The notes under the pieces: model-generated
What the model was told of the DNA's origin: nothing
Database searches by the model: none
What the model saw: the letters and a program-made list of their open reading frames with translations, nothing else
Translations under genes and position numbers: made by a program
Shown: in pieces, positions 25,028 through 36,889 of the stretch
Layout: the number at the start of each line of letters is the position of its first letter
Position numbering within the stretch: position 1 is the stretch's first letter
Assembly: GCA_944474755.1 (NCBI GenBank)
Contig: OX104113.1
Location: forward strand, 66,732,074 to 66,796,073
Reading direction: 5' to 3'
Origin: Limnoperna fortunei
Lineage: Eukaryota; Mollusca; Bivalvia; Mytilida; Modiolidae
Length of the DNA stretch: 64,000 nucleotides

Positions 25028-25262
25028 TTTCGTTCCCACGAGCAGTATTTTAGCCGGACGAAAACAAGTTCACCAACAATACATCACTTTGAAAAAGATG
25101 CACCACAAGGAACATATTTTGACTCGCACTGGAAAAGTAAGGGGTATAGGTAGGGGCGGAAATTAAGCATTTTGTAGTGGCTACAAAGAGCCTTCTTTTT
25201 ACGATATCTACAAGAGGTCTTTATCGTGCAAGGAGCGTGGCAAATTCTCGGAAAATATGTCG
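25028..25262 (-). repeat. Dispersed repeat R1, partial
   Basis: Reverse-complement R1 blocks in order: a tail block (CGAGCAGTATTTTAGCCGGA), ACTGGAAAAGTAAGGGGTAT, GTAGGGGCGGAAATTAAGC, GTAGTGGCTACAAAGAGCC and GGTCTTTATCGTGCAAGGAG. The head blocks are lost. Confidence 0.7.
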
Positions 25263-25542
25263 ACATGCAATATGAAAATTCGATTTTTCGAAATATCATT
25301 AATTTATTCATATCTTTAATTGCTCATTAAATAAATGGAAAGACTTCCATTTGAACCCCCACTAAAAACGCCTTATTTCGAACGTAAATAAAAGAATTTG
25401 ACACTGGGTGGCAGCCACTGGTGAACCCCACAGTGGACACAGTCATGCATTGCCAACTGGACAAGTGCGAGCCGTGTGAACTCCATGTATCTTGTGATGG
25501 TCTAATGCATTGCGTATTTGTTATTGGGGTTCAATTGGAAGT

Positions 25543-25543
25543 C

Positions 25544-25602
<59 letters not shown>

Positions 25603-25603
25603 A
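25543..25603. repeat. (AAAT)n microsatellite
   Basis: About 15 uninterrupted AAAT units. Confidence 0.97.
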
Positions 25604-26070
25604 TCTTGCAAAGAAAACACTCACTCACCAACAGAAACCATTAGAAGGACGACATTATACAGCACGACTGAATTCATTTTTATGTCGTAGTTAATACTAA
25701 CTTATTTATGTATAGGCCTGTAAGGTAATTATCTGTTAAATTAAGTATCAACGAATTATTTCTAAATTGTATTTAATTTTTCTTTGAAAAGCCCAATCAT
25801 TACTCTAAAATGACCGGAGAGACTTTAATTCGCGAGACAATTGATCATTATTTGTTAATTTATGCATCAGATTAGACTCAATTTGGGAGTTATAAAATGT
25901 GAATAACTGATGGTCCTTGCATGAACCGGACAGTATGATTGACTATTTTACATGAAATTCTGTTGAACGTGACAACGTAGGCAACCAATACAACGTTGAC
26001 ATATAACATTATCATTATACCGCCCGCACTTTACATTTAACCATCTTTCTTTTATTATTGAGTACATGTA

Positions 26071-27569
26071 TACTCACTTAAAAAGAGAAACGCCACATAC
26101 AACAAATGGGAATTTTACTTCATATATTATTTTAACAATTTATCATATAAAAAATTAATACAGAAATGTAAAAATTGCTACACTTCTTGTTAATGAGTTC
26201 TTTTACCATGGAATATAACATTTTGTCGCATATTGTCTATAAATCAAACAAAAATGTCAGTATCTGTTGTACCTTCCATTTGCTTGTAACACAGCCCTTA
26301 CTCTTCTTGGCATGGTTTCAATTAAACGTTGAGTACGAACACGCGGTATAAATTGCCACTCATACTGAAGTGCATACTCTAATTTTGGCAGATTTTGCGG
26401 CATTGGTTTTCCTTGGCGCACTCGCCGATATCCAGTTAATCCCACAGATGTTCAATTGGGTAAATATCCGGAGATCGTGATGGCGAAGGATCACATTGAC
26501 ATTCTGTTGCTCTGAAAAATCTACTGTTACAGGTGCTGTATGTGGTCGGGCATTGTCGTATTGAAAATTTTCTCTTTCAATGTCAATTACGGGCAATAAA
26601 TGCAATAATTTCGTCTCTATACCTGACAGCGTTAAGATTGCCTTGGATATGTATTAGCTGTGTGTTCCTGGCGTAAGAGATAGCAGCCCACATCATAGCA
26701 CTGCCTCCGCCAAAATTGTCTCTTTCTACTTTACAGTTTTGCGCAAAACGTTCATTTCGGCGCCTGTACACTCATATGCAACCATTTCGCTTTTCAAGCT
26801 GAAAAGGTGACTCATCGCTGAACCACACTCTTCTCCGGTTCTGTAAATTCCATACACGAACGGTAGTACACCATCTAACCCTTGATCGGCGGTATTGGCG
26901 TCTCAGTGTTGCTCCGACATAAGGTCTTTTTTCCTGCAATCCATGAGAGCGTTACCGATTGCGTACTGTCTGTTGTGATATACGGCGCAACTAAGGGATG
27001 TTTACAGCTGTTTCTGTTGCAGCAATAGTCCTGTTCCCTAGATGGAATAATCTTAAGTACCGATCATGCGCCCGAGTTGTAACACGCGTTCGACATGAAC
27101 GTAATCTGGTAGCGTCTCCATAGGCGTGAAATTGTGCTTCTATGAACATTGTACATTCTGTCAAAAGCATTCTGTGATTCCCCGGCCTCGATTCGACCGA
27201 TAGCGATATTCCGGGTAGCAGCAACTAACCTTGGCATAGCGTCACCTCATCAGAATTTTATTTTACTAATGCAGCCAAGAAAAGAAAAAAAATAGTGGGA
27301 TTTTATACCGATTGTCCGAGTTAAAAAAATTCCAATGATTTGCACGTGAAAGTCGACCCTGTTTTTAGCAATGCGAAATTCACAGTGTTTCAGATTTCGA
27401 ACAGAGTCGTTCACGGGTGGATGAACTTATCTGCTTTCACCTGGAAACTTATAATTTAGGTGTAATTATGATGTTGTGTATATGTATTTGAATATTTATA
27501 GGTTATTTGTCCGCAAAAAATGATTTGAAAAAAAATTATCCGATGTTGCGTTTCTTTTTTGAGTGAGTA
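26071..27569 (-). mobile_element. Tc1/mariner-type DNA transposon, complete ends, dead
   Basis: The ends are inverted: 26071 TACTCACTTAAAAAGAGAAA and the complement at 27569 (TACTCACTCAAAAAAGAAAC), giving TIRs of about 22-24 bp with few mismatches. TA dinucleotides at 26069-26070 and 27570-27571 are the target-site duplication that Tc1/mariner elements create. The 1.5-kb length is normal for a full element with one transposase gene. The transposase inside is broken (see next entry), so the copy is immobile without help. Confidence 0.92.
26257..27237 (-). pseudogene. Broken Tc1-like transposase (DDE)
   Basis: Minus strand. An ATG at 27237 opens MPRLVAATRNIAIGRIEAGE with an N-terminal helix-turn-helix (STISRLWRRYQ), then a frameshift. 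The second HTH region with RTRVTTRAHDRYLRL lies in another frame (about 27090). The first catalytic Asp is visible in WFSDES near 26813, followed by a GGGSAMMWAAISY block (about 26680-26720). The second Asp lies in YDNARPHTA (about 26530-26555). Beyond it the remaining pieces (HHDLRIFTQLNICGINW-like, then GKPMPQNLPKL) are again frame-shifted. Gene order and length fit a transposase of about 340 residues, now with several frameshifts and stops. Confidence 0.9.
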
Positions 27570-27980
27570 TATTATCTCCGTTCCTTTATGCAGTTATATC
27601 TTATTATTCGTATCCTAGATAAGATTTTAATTCTGCAAATTATGTCTTGTAGTTTAATATTAAAGGTGGTCAAATAAGGTAAATATTTATTGGTATAATA
27701 TACGAAGAGAATAACCTGGTACCCCGTTCCTATAATGCGTGAAAGGTCATTGACAGACATGCATAGGATGCAGTTTTTTTTTGTCTGCGTTCAAAATATG
27801 TTGTTTTTTTCTGTTGTTTTTAAGTAGAAATCGACATTTTTAAAATCTTCATTGTAATGTCAGTGTAAGATGAAAGCAATAAATACATTCAACATAAAGA
27901 AACACAACATGTAAATAATGTAATAAGCACATTGAATAGTTCATTAAAATGTCAAATTTCATCACATTTCTTTAAGTTCA

Positions 27981-28382
27981 TAGCGTTCAAACGATGTCAG
28001 TTCAGAAAAAATCTATTGTGCAAACCATTTCACACAACACGGACCCTTCTTGGTATCGACTCGATCAATCAAACAATACGGTCTTACGGAATTTCCTCAT
28101 ATTTTACGTGGAGAGACTGTTGCAGAGTTTGCAGCGCTTGTTCGCAATTGCACAAGTGTTTATCCAAATAATTCAAAAAATGTTCCAGTGTGCTCAAATC
28201 TGTTAATTATGATTGCCAGAGAAGCGCTGTTACGTTCTGATTGTCCAGAAAGTCAATACCTCGAGCGGTGTACGGTTGAGCTTTGTAGTGCTGAAAAATT
28301 TATTTATGGAGTTTTATTGCGTTCACTAAGTTCGGTTTTAAAACATCATCTCAGTATCGGGCGACAGGAAGGTTGTCTATGA
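27981..28382 (+). other. Open frame of unknown significance
   Basis: A frame open from just after a stop at 27981 to 28382 (about 133 codons) has balanced composition, six Cys and a segment ILRGETVAEFAALVRN that looks more protein-like than the surrounding random frames. It has no ATG at its beginning, no clear splice sites and no recognised domain. It ends about 20 bp before the SINE at 28403. It could be a fossil exon or an element fragment. Confidence 0.25.
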
Positions 28383-28402
28383 TGATTTTTAAGGTCGTAG
28401 GA

Positions 28403-28670
28403 ATTTGTTTGTTTGTTTGAATGGTGTTTTAACGCCACTTTCAGCAATTTTTCAGCTATTTTATGGCGTCCAGTTTTTATTGGGGGAGGAAGCCGGAGTA
28501 CCCGGAGAGAACCCCCGACCTGCGGTAGGAAAACTGGCAATCCTTGTCAATTAAGATTGGAGTCGAGTACACCCTGCCTGCAGTGAGAATCGAACCCGCA
28601 ATCTCAGTGTTGACAGACCACGTGATCAATAGTAGACGAACTACCTTGACCACTCGGCCACCGAGGCCCC
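28403..28670 (-). mobile_element. Full-length tRNA-derived SINE with 12-bp target duplication
   Basis: Head to tail on the minus strand from 28670: GGGGCCTCGGTGGCCGAGTG, A-box at 28641-28661, B-box at 28585-28597, common body, and a tail ending in CAAACAAACAAA. It is flanked by perfect 12-bp direct repeats AAGGTCGTAGGA at 28391-28402 and 28671-28682, the target-site duplication left by LINE-type retroposition. The intact duplication and close identity to the 18.3-kb copy point to a relatively young insertion. Confidence 0.95.
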
Positions 28671-28987
28671 AAGGTCGTAGGATGTGGCACTCAGAATGAT
28701 TGTATTTCTTCCACCGTAATTATCGACCTCAATGACGGTTAACGTTTACCCAATATCAACTCAAAGGATTCCGGGTATCCTACGCCAACCACAATCCCCT
28801 CTGTCACACCATGTTTAAGGCCATGAGAGATATAAGCTTCCGGTACATACGCATGCAGTACTTTTGATGTAAAACTGTATCAAAAGTGTATAGATAGACT
28901 ACATAAAATAAATAAGACCTATATCGGTATTTGTTAACAAACATCTTGAGCAGACGACAAATTTAGTCCCGCAGTAAACAGGGAATG

Positions 28988-29040
28988 ACGTGTGGCATAG
29001 GTTATATTTAGAAACCAATTATGTTCTCTGTTTCGGAGAA
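28988..29040 (+). repeat. Dispersed repeat fragment, copy 2
   Basis: TGTGGCATAGGTTATATTTA, GAAACCAATTATGTTCTCTG and TTTCGGAGA align with 5130-5180, with about one substitution in six positions. Confidence 0.55.
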
Positions 29041-29962
29041 TGGGTGAAACTTGCAGAGCTTCTAATTGCGGATTCTGAAGACACATGTGCACCCATTTGT
29101 TTCAGCATGAATCTTCATTTGCCGGTGAACTAAACTATATTCTAGTTTTGCAAATCCCTGCTTTTTTATGTTGTAACATTGGACCCATATAGTCGATGGT
29201 CAGTAATAGAATTCGTGCAACTATTATAATAACTCGCCATGGAGAGACAACCATTGACGCTATAGTTGTAACTTATCTTCGCATATCGCAGCGGGATCGA
29301 AAACTTAAACGAATTAGTTAAATCAAATGATAAGATGTTTTTATACCTTAAATGGTATGTAATTGTTACAATATGCTTACAATACTCCTGTATATAGTGG
29401 TTGAGGGATGGTTCCGGCACTGCCTCCATACGAATTCGTCACACCGATAATGTAGAAAAAACTTTTCCAACTAAAAACATACGACAACTGCCTAACATCG
29501 AAGAAAGATAGTCTATTGGTCTTAAAATTGTCAGAAGTTAAAAGGGCACAATATAACATTTTTTCTTCGTCTATACAATAACTCATTGGAATAAACAAGT
29601 AGAAGAGAACGTGCCAAATAAGTTGAGTAATTTCTAGGGGCTTTACCACAATATCACGATTAGTGGTGTTCTATCTTCTCTTAGAAAATGCTTCTAAAAT
29701 ATGTTTTAATTTGCAATAAAAAAACCCCGCATGGTCAAATCGCTTTGTTTTTCGTCAGATTTATTCTCGAACACACGTGTATTATCTAAATATACAATAA
29801 AAATAGGAAACTTCATGCATATATGTATTAATTAGATGTACATTTTTTGCAATTTATCGTAGTTCAGCCGGTAACAGGACGACTCATCGCCATTACCAGT
29901 ACAGATGTAATAGTGTTGCATTGACAATAAAAACAAAAACGACCGATGCTTACAACGGGGGT

Positions 29963-30142
29963 ATGCGATGCTCTGTCATGTTCGTATTTTATCTGTCACT
30001 CTACACATGTACAGTGAGAGCATACGATATGTCAAAGTTGCAGGGTAAAAAATACCCACAAGTTGTTGGCCTCCGGAGCCTCGTATTTCGCCTTGTTTTT
30101 AACGATTGCACCCAAGCAAGTATATTTCTGACAACTTACTGA
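29963..30142 (+). CDS. Possible small secreted-peptide ORF or first exon
   Basis: The ATG at 29963 begins MRCSVMFVFYLSLYTCTVRA, a plausible signal peptide (hydrophobic core, small residue before the probable cleavage), followed by a basic stretch (MSKLQGKKYP) and a stop at about 30140. An in-frame G/GTAAAA near 30042 could be a splice donor. No family, promoter or partner exon is recognised. In AT-rich DNA, hydrophobic N-termini arise easily by chance. Confidence 0.15.
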   Translation: MRCSVMFVFYLSLYTCTVRAYDMSKLQGKKYPQVVGLRSLVFRLVFNDCTQASIFLTTY

Positions 30143-30500
30143 TATTGTATACATTTATGTCTACTCAAAACACCAATCTGTTAATTATCCTGGAAATTGT
30201 CTTAGAATGTTTTGCACAATTTGTTTGTATTACACGTTTTATATCATACCTTTGCGTAGACATACTGTATATGCTAATTCAATACGTGATTTTTTTATAC
30301 CAGTGTGCTACATACAAGTTGCTTATTATTTGTAACACCAACAGCAACACAATTTAACGGTTCATTTGTTAATATGAAGAGCTATTAGATTCCTTTCAAC
30401 AATTTTTTTAATTCCCCGCGCTTTGCTCATACACAGGGAGTAGATATACAAGGAGTTGATATCCTGTCAGTGACAATACAATTATACTGTCGTGATAAGG

Positions 30501-30711
30501 GACCATTTAACTCTCAAGGGGGGACCTTGGTTTTTTCCTAAAACGATATTTTGGAAGCAGAAGGTAAGAAAAAATATTCTGAAGAAGGATTTCTGTTATA
30601 TAAAATAATGCTTATAATGAAAAAAAAAATATTCTGTAGCGACGCCTTAAAAAAATAAACATTTTCTGACCAAAACAAAAAAACCAAGGCCCCCCTTCAA
30701 GTTAAATGGTC
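30501..30711. repeat. Inverted-repeat element, ~211 bp (MITE-like)
   Basis: The left end GACCATTTAACTCTCAAGGG plus GGGACCTTGGTTTTTTC (30501-30537) is matched in reverse complement by 30674-30711 (AAACCAAGGCCCCCCTTCAA then GTTAAATGGTC). The inner part is A/T-rich with AAAATATTCTG on both sides. No coding content and no clear target duplication. Confidence 0.8.
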
Positions 30712-31344
30712 TGTCTCTAAGTAACCTACATAATTGTACTTCTTACTACACTGAAATATTGCAATAAAATTTTAAGTAACATGTCGGTATTTGTTTATAT
30801 TAGACGAAACTTTACATATATTCATTTACAAGATTGTATGTAGAAATTTGTAATGGAGAGTAAGGCTGAAACTTTGTACACCGTTCCGGTAAGTCAAAAT
30901 GCAACAGAACATGAACTGATCGTGGTAACAGGTAACTTGCACGTAAACCCGAGGTCACGCAAAGGGAGAATATAACGCTTTATGCACGTTGAAGATAGTT
31001 ACTTCTGTTGTTTATTTGTTCCTTTACAAAAATTCAAAAGTCTTTCTTGAAGCTTTCAAGTCAGACATCTGAAAGCTTGTACGACTGATGAATTTCGTAC
31101 TGTCTACAACACAGCTGACTATTTGTGCTGTTAGCATAAAATGTATATGCACTTGTTTCATCGAATTATGAATGCAACCACAAATGACGGATTTTATCTT
31201 AAATCAAATACTAATTGTAACCAATTAGATTCGTACAATGATATATAACGTTAAGTTCCAGATTGTAATAAAAATGTACACATGATTTATACTTACAATC
31301 TCGTCAGTACACAGAGAAACAAAACTTCGACAGGGCTGGGGTCA

Positions 31345-31482
31345 TACTGGGAGGTTTCACAGAGCAGCTCAGCGCGTCCCAGGTTGGCGGATAGCGGAGA
31401 CCCTCTCCTTGGGGGTTGTCATGTCATAAAGGTCAGGAAAGACTGGTAACGTGTTTGGAGAGTGCCAAGCACCTTACAAACA
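31345..31482 (+). repeat. Dispersed repeat R1, head half
   Basis: TTTCACAGAGCAGCTCAGCG, CGTCCCAGGTTGGCGGATAG, GGAGACCCTCTCCTTGGGGG and GTGTTTGGAGAGTGCCAAG match the R1 head. The sequence diverges after about 31480. Confidence 0.75.
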
Positions 31483-31484
31483 TC

Positions 31485-33110
31485 CAGTCAATCAAATCAA
31501 CTTTTACGGTGTTGTATTCAGTTGTGGCGTACTGTATAATTTTTTAAAATTTCCTTAAAATATATAGCTTTGCAATTATAACGCCTAACTGTAGTATATA
31601 ATTGTTTGATATTATTTAGCTTATGTTTGCTTCGGGATTAAAATTTACTATTAATTAAACAACGGTAACGTATAATTGCACAACTACCTATTACATATTA
31701 CTGTACTGAAAATATCTGTAGTTTTAGTCCTTGCAGAAGGTAAGAAATGTTTTCCCATTCGCACAACATAAATTAATATTCATCTACATGCTGTACAACA
31801 AGAGAAAATTATACGTACGCACCAAAAGCTTTATGTTTACTCGCCATAACTTGACCACTGAACTCAACACTGTACGGTGATATTGCTAGACTCTACCCTA
31901 AAAAACAATAGGTGCGATGAGGAGAACGACCTTATTTGAACTATATTGTCGTTCGGATTACACGACAATATTTCTACGAGAAGGACGTTGTCCTACTTTT
32001 GTTTGTACAGCGTGTGCTTTAAATGTTTTTTTTTAGTTTTTGTTATAGGTTCTCAATAAATAATTAATCATTCAAAATAGAAATTAACAGACTTTCTACA
32101 GGGTAGTTCTTGGCTTTACTGAATATTTCTTTTCCGTTGGTGAACAGAAATATCCTGTCATGTCATTTATCATCTTTCTCATATTTCGAGTCGATTTCTT
32201 TTAAAACATTTCTTCTATAATATAGTTGACATATATGCTGCCTGATCGCTAAACCTCAACTAGCTTCTTGATCAAACACAACATAAATACCCACCTGTCC
32301 TGTTTTTATTGTGTATATATATCACATGTTTCTCAAATGAATACATATATAAAAATATTTTGGGTAGAAGAAAATGCTACTCTCTGTCATTAGTTTTTAT
32401 TTTTTTCATTTTTAATATAGATTGATTTTTCATGATTAATGTGGACAGTACATAAAAAGAGCATTATTTGTATTTTTATGTTGTCTTTAAAACCTAGCAG
32501 CAATTATTACCAAACATAGAGAAATCAATTATTTATATAGCGAAGCAAATATTAGGTACGTAAGACCACGTCATCATTGGCGTTCAAGTATCAAATTGGA
32601 AGTAGAAGTTCAAACTTTTGAAGAGAATCTCAGTACAGTATTGAAAAGAGTTGTTTCATTTAATTATAAATTAAGGATATTTGGCAGAAAAAGTAAAAAA
32701 AAAATGACAACGCTATAAAGTTAGGCTATGAATGCCGAGAGAACCTGAAGAATACAACCAACGCATAGCGGAGGGTTCAATCACACCGTTGTCTAGGTAG
32801 TGTTATTGTTCTAGTCGAATTATTACAAGCTGTGCTAATTGACTTATCAGTACATTGCGTTACAGCAGTTTGAAACAATGAAAGATAAATGCAGTTCGCT
32901 TTATTAATATATATTTTAATATATATTTTGCAGATGTTCATTTTTTATTTAAACGTCTACACTTAACCAAAATTATCTGAAAGCAACACAATCCTATATG
33001 TATGATTCGACACCATTTACCGCAGACCCCCGCCATAAAGCCCACGAGCTACACAAGTTAGGAGGGACAATTCGTGTCCACAGGCAGAACTAAAATTTGT
33101 TTTCTTCCTG
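31485..33110. other. Unassigned AT-rich DNA
   Basis: No gene. A short dyad (TATTGTCGTTCGGATTACAC then GACAATA) lies at about 31946-31971. Confidence 0.35.
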
Positions 33111-33117
33111 CAACTAT

Positions 33118-35035
33118 GACACATATGTTTTATGCCCGATTTATGAAATTTAAGTACAAGAAATAGCTGTTTGTAAGACAATACTGAACTGAGACCTATT
33201 CGATTACAATTACATAATCGATTGGCTAGAACAATGCAACATCTTCCATAAGGTTGTAGAAAAACAGAATAGCGTTCAAGTTCTTCAGTTATTAACGAGC
33301 ACTATTTTTCTGTTAAACATCGAATGCTTTTATGGGCATCACTTTTGTGTCGCTTGAATTTAACTTTTTCGGCATAACTAATAACTTGTTACGATGACAT
33401 TCTTAAAGACAGTGAAAGGAACCAGAAATTACAATTATGTAACAAGAAATTAATGTACAAGAAATAAATTAAAAAAAATAATTGTGTTCAATATGTGCAC
33501 AGTATGAGATGTTTTGGACATTGTTTTCACCACAAAGCTGCAGGAAGAACAGAAAATCGTAAATATATATCAAAATAATATCGGCCAGTTAATTAAGCAA
33601 TTCTTTACAGAGACGAGATGAATATCATTACTGATTAGGGCTATTTGTTTGCTGTATTCTATCGACAGACCGGTACTGGACACAATTTTATCAAAACTAT
33701 CTAATGGTCAAAGGTAGATAAATCTTTTGCTCTAATGTAATGTCTGTAATGGACTTACTGGCTTCAAGTTAGCTAAAATCTCTAATGTAAGTTTTCAAAT
33801 AATATTTACCTTCCCAATAAATTTTGTATTTATGTTTGTTCATGAATTATATCAGTTCTATTGTTACGTGTACTACCATGCCTCACGTGAGGCCTTTAGT
33901 GAAAATAAAATGTTTCAATGTTTCAATGACATCAAAATGGACTGTGTGAATTTTACACTATTTTACAAAGAAGAATGGCTAAAAATACTAACTCCTAAAC
34001 CAATAAAAACAGTAAACTACTATCATCAACAAGTTGAAAAACTATGATGAAATATAATCCAGTAAAACAACAAACAGACAACGTCAGAGGATTTTGAAAA
34101 ATACGTATTCTAACCTCAGAATTTTCCTGCCAATATTTCACACATTGTTCCTTTTAAATACTTACTATTATTTTTGCATTTAAGCGCGATCTAAGGCTAA
34201 TCAACAGTCAATGCTCGAAGTGAAAACTGGATCCATACAAGGTTTCCCTATGTGTGACCCACAGAGCTGCCCAGGGCGTCCCTAGATGCCGGTTAGGGAA
34301 GGACCTCTCCTTTTGAAAGGAGGTGGTGTTGTCAGGTTATAATACGGAAAGCCTGACCGCGGACTGTAGTGTGTAACCTCCTTTTACGATAAAGACCCTT
34401 TTGTTGATTTTAGAAAAAATAGGCGCATTGTGGCTAAAGGCCAAATTCTACGCACCTACCTATTACCCCATACTTCTCCGGTGGCCGTCAAAATTTAAAT
34501 AATATTGTCTCTCCGTTTTTAGTTTTTACTTTCCTTTTTTTAACTGGTTCTCATTCTGATGCTAGCCGGATACTTACAACAGTCAATCAATCATTCATTC
34601 TATCAATCGAAGTAAAAAAGTAAAAAATGGTTAGCATAGGCTCAACTGTAGCAATTTTAGAATCAATAGGTTGTCAGTTGGGTATCATTTTTAGCTATTT
34701 TTATAGCTTTTGTTTAGTTTTCGCCAAAGAGGAACAGAATATTATGCTTCAACTGCAATTTTGTCATACCGTTATAGCTGGCCAATATGTGTTAAATGTA
34801 CCAATTTTAATAAAGTTGATAATAAATTATCTATTGGATCATGTAATATACACCAAGAAAGTAACCAAATACACTATATTGAAAAACAAAACCAATCGAC
34901 AACAGGTTGCTATTTATATAATGTAGTATTATATCATTGTGATTGATTGAATTCTGTGACATATTGTTATTTAATGACAAAATGATACTCTATACGTTTT
35001 ATTATAATGAAAGTCATGCCTGTTGGTGGAAGAAT
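33118..35035 (+). repeat. Long duplicated unit A (~1.9 kb)
   Basis: Unit A shares an ordered series of anchors with unit B at 38.13-40.37 kb: TTTATGCCC, GGCTAGAACAATGCA, the AACTAATAAC and GACATTCTTAAAGAC block, a short AACAACAAACAGACAACG stretch (34055-34082), an embedded R1 copy, TAGCAATTTTAGAATCAATA, GAACAGAATATTATGCTTCA, CAACAGGTTGCTAT and TTTAATGACAAAATGATACT. Identity is moderate, so this is an old duplication. No convincing protein is encoded. Confidence 0.7.
34235..34605 (+). repeat. Dispersed repeat R1 inside unit A
   Basis: CACAGAGCTGCCCAGGGCGT, GTTATAATACGGAAAGCCTG, GATAAAGACCCTTTTGTTGA, CTACGCACCTACCTATTACC and the tail TTCTCATTCTGATGCTAGCC. It occupies the same relative position as the R1 in unit B, so R1 inserted before the duplication. 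Confidence 0.75.
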
Positions 35036-35049
35036 GTTAGCATGCAGTT

Positions 35050-35470
35050 GTTCAATAAACGACAAATAAAATGTTATCAAAGATTCCAAGCTTAATAGAA
35101 TTTACAACGACCAGTGGCGCGTTTAGTATTATCAAGACTCATCAGTGGCGCTCAAACCAATACACTAGTTAAATCCAATTGATTTCAAATCACCTTGTTA
35201 ATAAAAACATCTTTGAACTAAATAATTTCAGAAAATTCTGGACAGTAACTTTAGGCAATCATTATATCACTGAAATAATAAATATTTCTGTTAGCACCGA
35301 AGCGTGGCTACTGTTCTGGTGAAACCCTAGGGGACTACTAGTCCACCAACATAGTCATCTACCCAGTGGTTTCAAATAAAATGTCATCAATAATACTAAG
35401 GTTAATAGAATTTACTACGCCAGAGACGCGTTTCATAAAATCAAGACTCATTAGTGGCGCTTAAACCCAA
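35050..35470 (+). repeat. Pair of diverged ~100-bp repeats (AGTGGCGCTCAAACC family)
   Basis: 35061-35160 and 35375-35472 share AATAAAATGT(T/C)ATCAA, TTAATAGAATTTAC(A/T)ACG, the GTGGCGCGTTT / GACGCGTTTC block and TCAAGACTCAT(C/T)AGTGGCGC. The core resembles a motif I recall as widespread in mussel genomes. The tandem arrangement suggests a local duplication. Confidence 0.65.
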
Positions 35471-36399
35471 ACATTATTAAAAACAATGCAGATGATTAAG
35501 ATATTGTAAAGCTTTTATCACCAAAATTTCAAAACATTCACGATAATGTACAATCAAACAAGCAACTAAAAACCGTGTAAGCCTATTTAAAGTCCCGTAC
35601 ATTTAAGAAAATTTTCCTTTATGACTCCATTTATGTGATTATTCATATAATTGACAACAAAATTGTTTATGGATAAAGGTCAATTCGTAACTTAGTTTTT
35701 GTATTACAGTACATGTATGTATATTTGACTTTTGTTCATTTGCGGATATTTCGTTTTTTTATTAATAATTACAAATAGAAAAAAAATATACTCATTTATA
35801 GGGTTAAGAAAAGTAGAGGTATCTAGGGCCAATTTAAGTTTATTGGGAAATAACTGGTAAAAAAGACCCAAGATTGGTATTTTGATCAAAATTACGTCCC
35901 TTATTAATCATGTATTTGTTCAATATTTTTCCTAACACCAAATATGTTACTCGAAAATTTTGTTTTTCAACCATGTATACACTGAAGTAATGCTACAGTT
36001 ACAAGACTTACATTACTGTAATGAAATAACACAGTGCATTTTTTAAACAAATGTCTTGTACACCACTGGAATAGTCTTAAAAATATCATCTTATATTCTT
36101 GTATATATAAGATATATATAGAATATCATCAAGAATATCATCTTGTTAGTTTTTGGTTATGCAGTAAATATTTTATTTAAGCGACAGAAAATATGCTTTA
36201 TCAAAATTCTATGTTAGACAAAGAAACATATTGGAATCGGTAATTATATACGAGGCTGTCGAGTTGTTTACTTACCCTGTTTTTCTGCGACTCATATTGA
36301 TTTAACCAATCGATTTAGCCCCGTGCAACTGTAACTGAAAATGTTTAACTTTTTATTTATAAAACATGTTTCTTGCACTTAAAACTTCATATATAGAAC

Positions 36400-36830
36400 A
36401 TAAACATTTGTCACGTGTACGTGGACGTACTTGCCTATTTGGGAATATGCCATCATCCGCAATTTTTGTTTGAAAATCCCAAATTAGATATCACATTTAA
36501 GATAAAATTAATAATATTTTCTTTCAATAATAACTCTTTAATTTATATGAAATTAAAAATGTAGGTGATGATTATGAAATCCATTGCCATCAAAGAGCCG
36601 CGAAAATAAGATAATTATAAAAAACGATAACCACTTAAATGTGCAATGTTTTACAGATCAAAATATCATTACGTATTTGGACTATTTAGTTGATGTATTC
36701 TGTTAAATAATTAAAGGTCACAAAACTGCTAAAGGACATATATTGGGTCAAACCTACCCAATGATTAAATATACATAAATCTTTTTCCTAAATGTAACGT
36801 CTGATATGGATACCGGGGGCTGGATCTTAC
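36400..36830 (+). repeat. Duplicated unit C, head part
   Basis: ACAGATCAAAATATCATTAC (36654) and the TATTTGGACTATTTAGTTGA-type block, then AAAGGTCACAAAACTGCT and TAACGTCTGATATGGAT, correspond to parts of units A, B and D. It leads straight into the minisatellite at 36.89 kb. Confidence 0.5.
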
Positions 36831-36889
36831 TCCACCTGACAAAGATGAAATGCCAAAAATTATTACACATAAATCCACTATGAAAAACA

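Larger units (their letters stand above)
28690..31340. other. Mostly unassigned, with a dispersed-repeat fragment, an IR element and one weak ORF
   Basis: Apart from the separately listed items (28988-29040, 29963-30142, 30501-30711) I see no gene or repeat family here. Confidence 0.35.
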
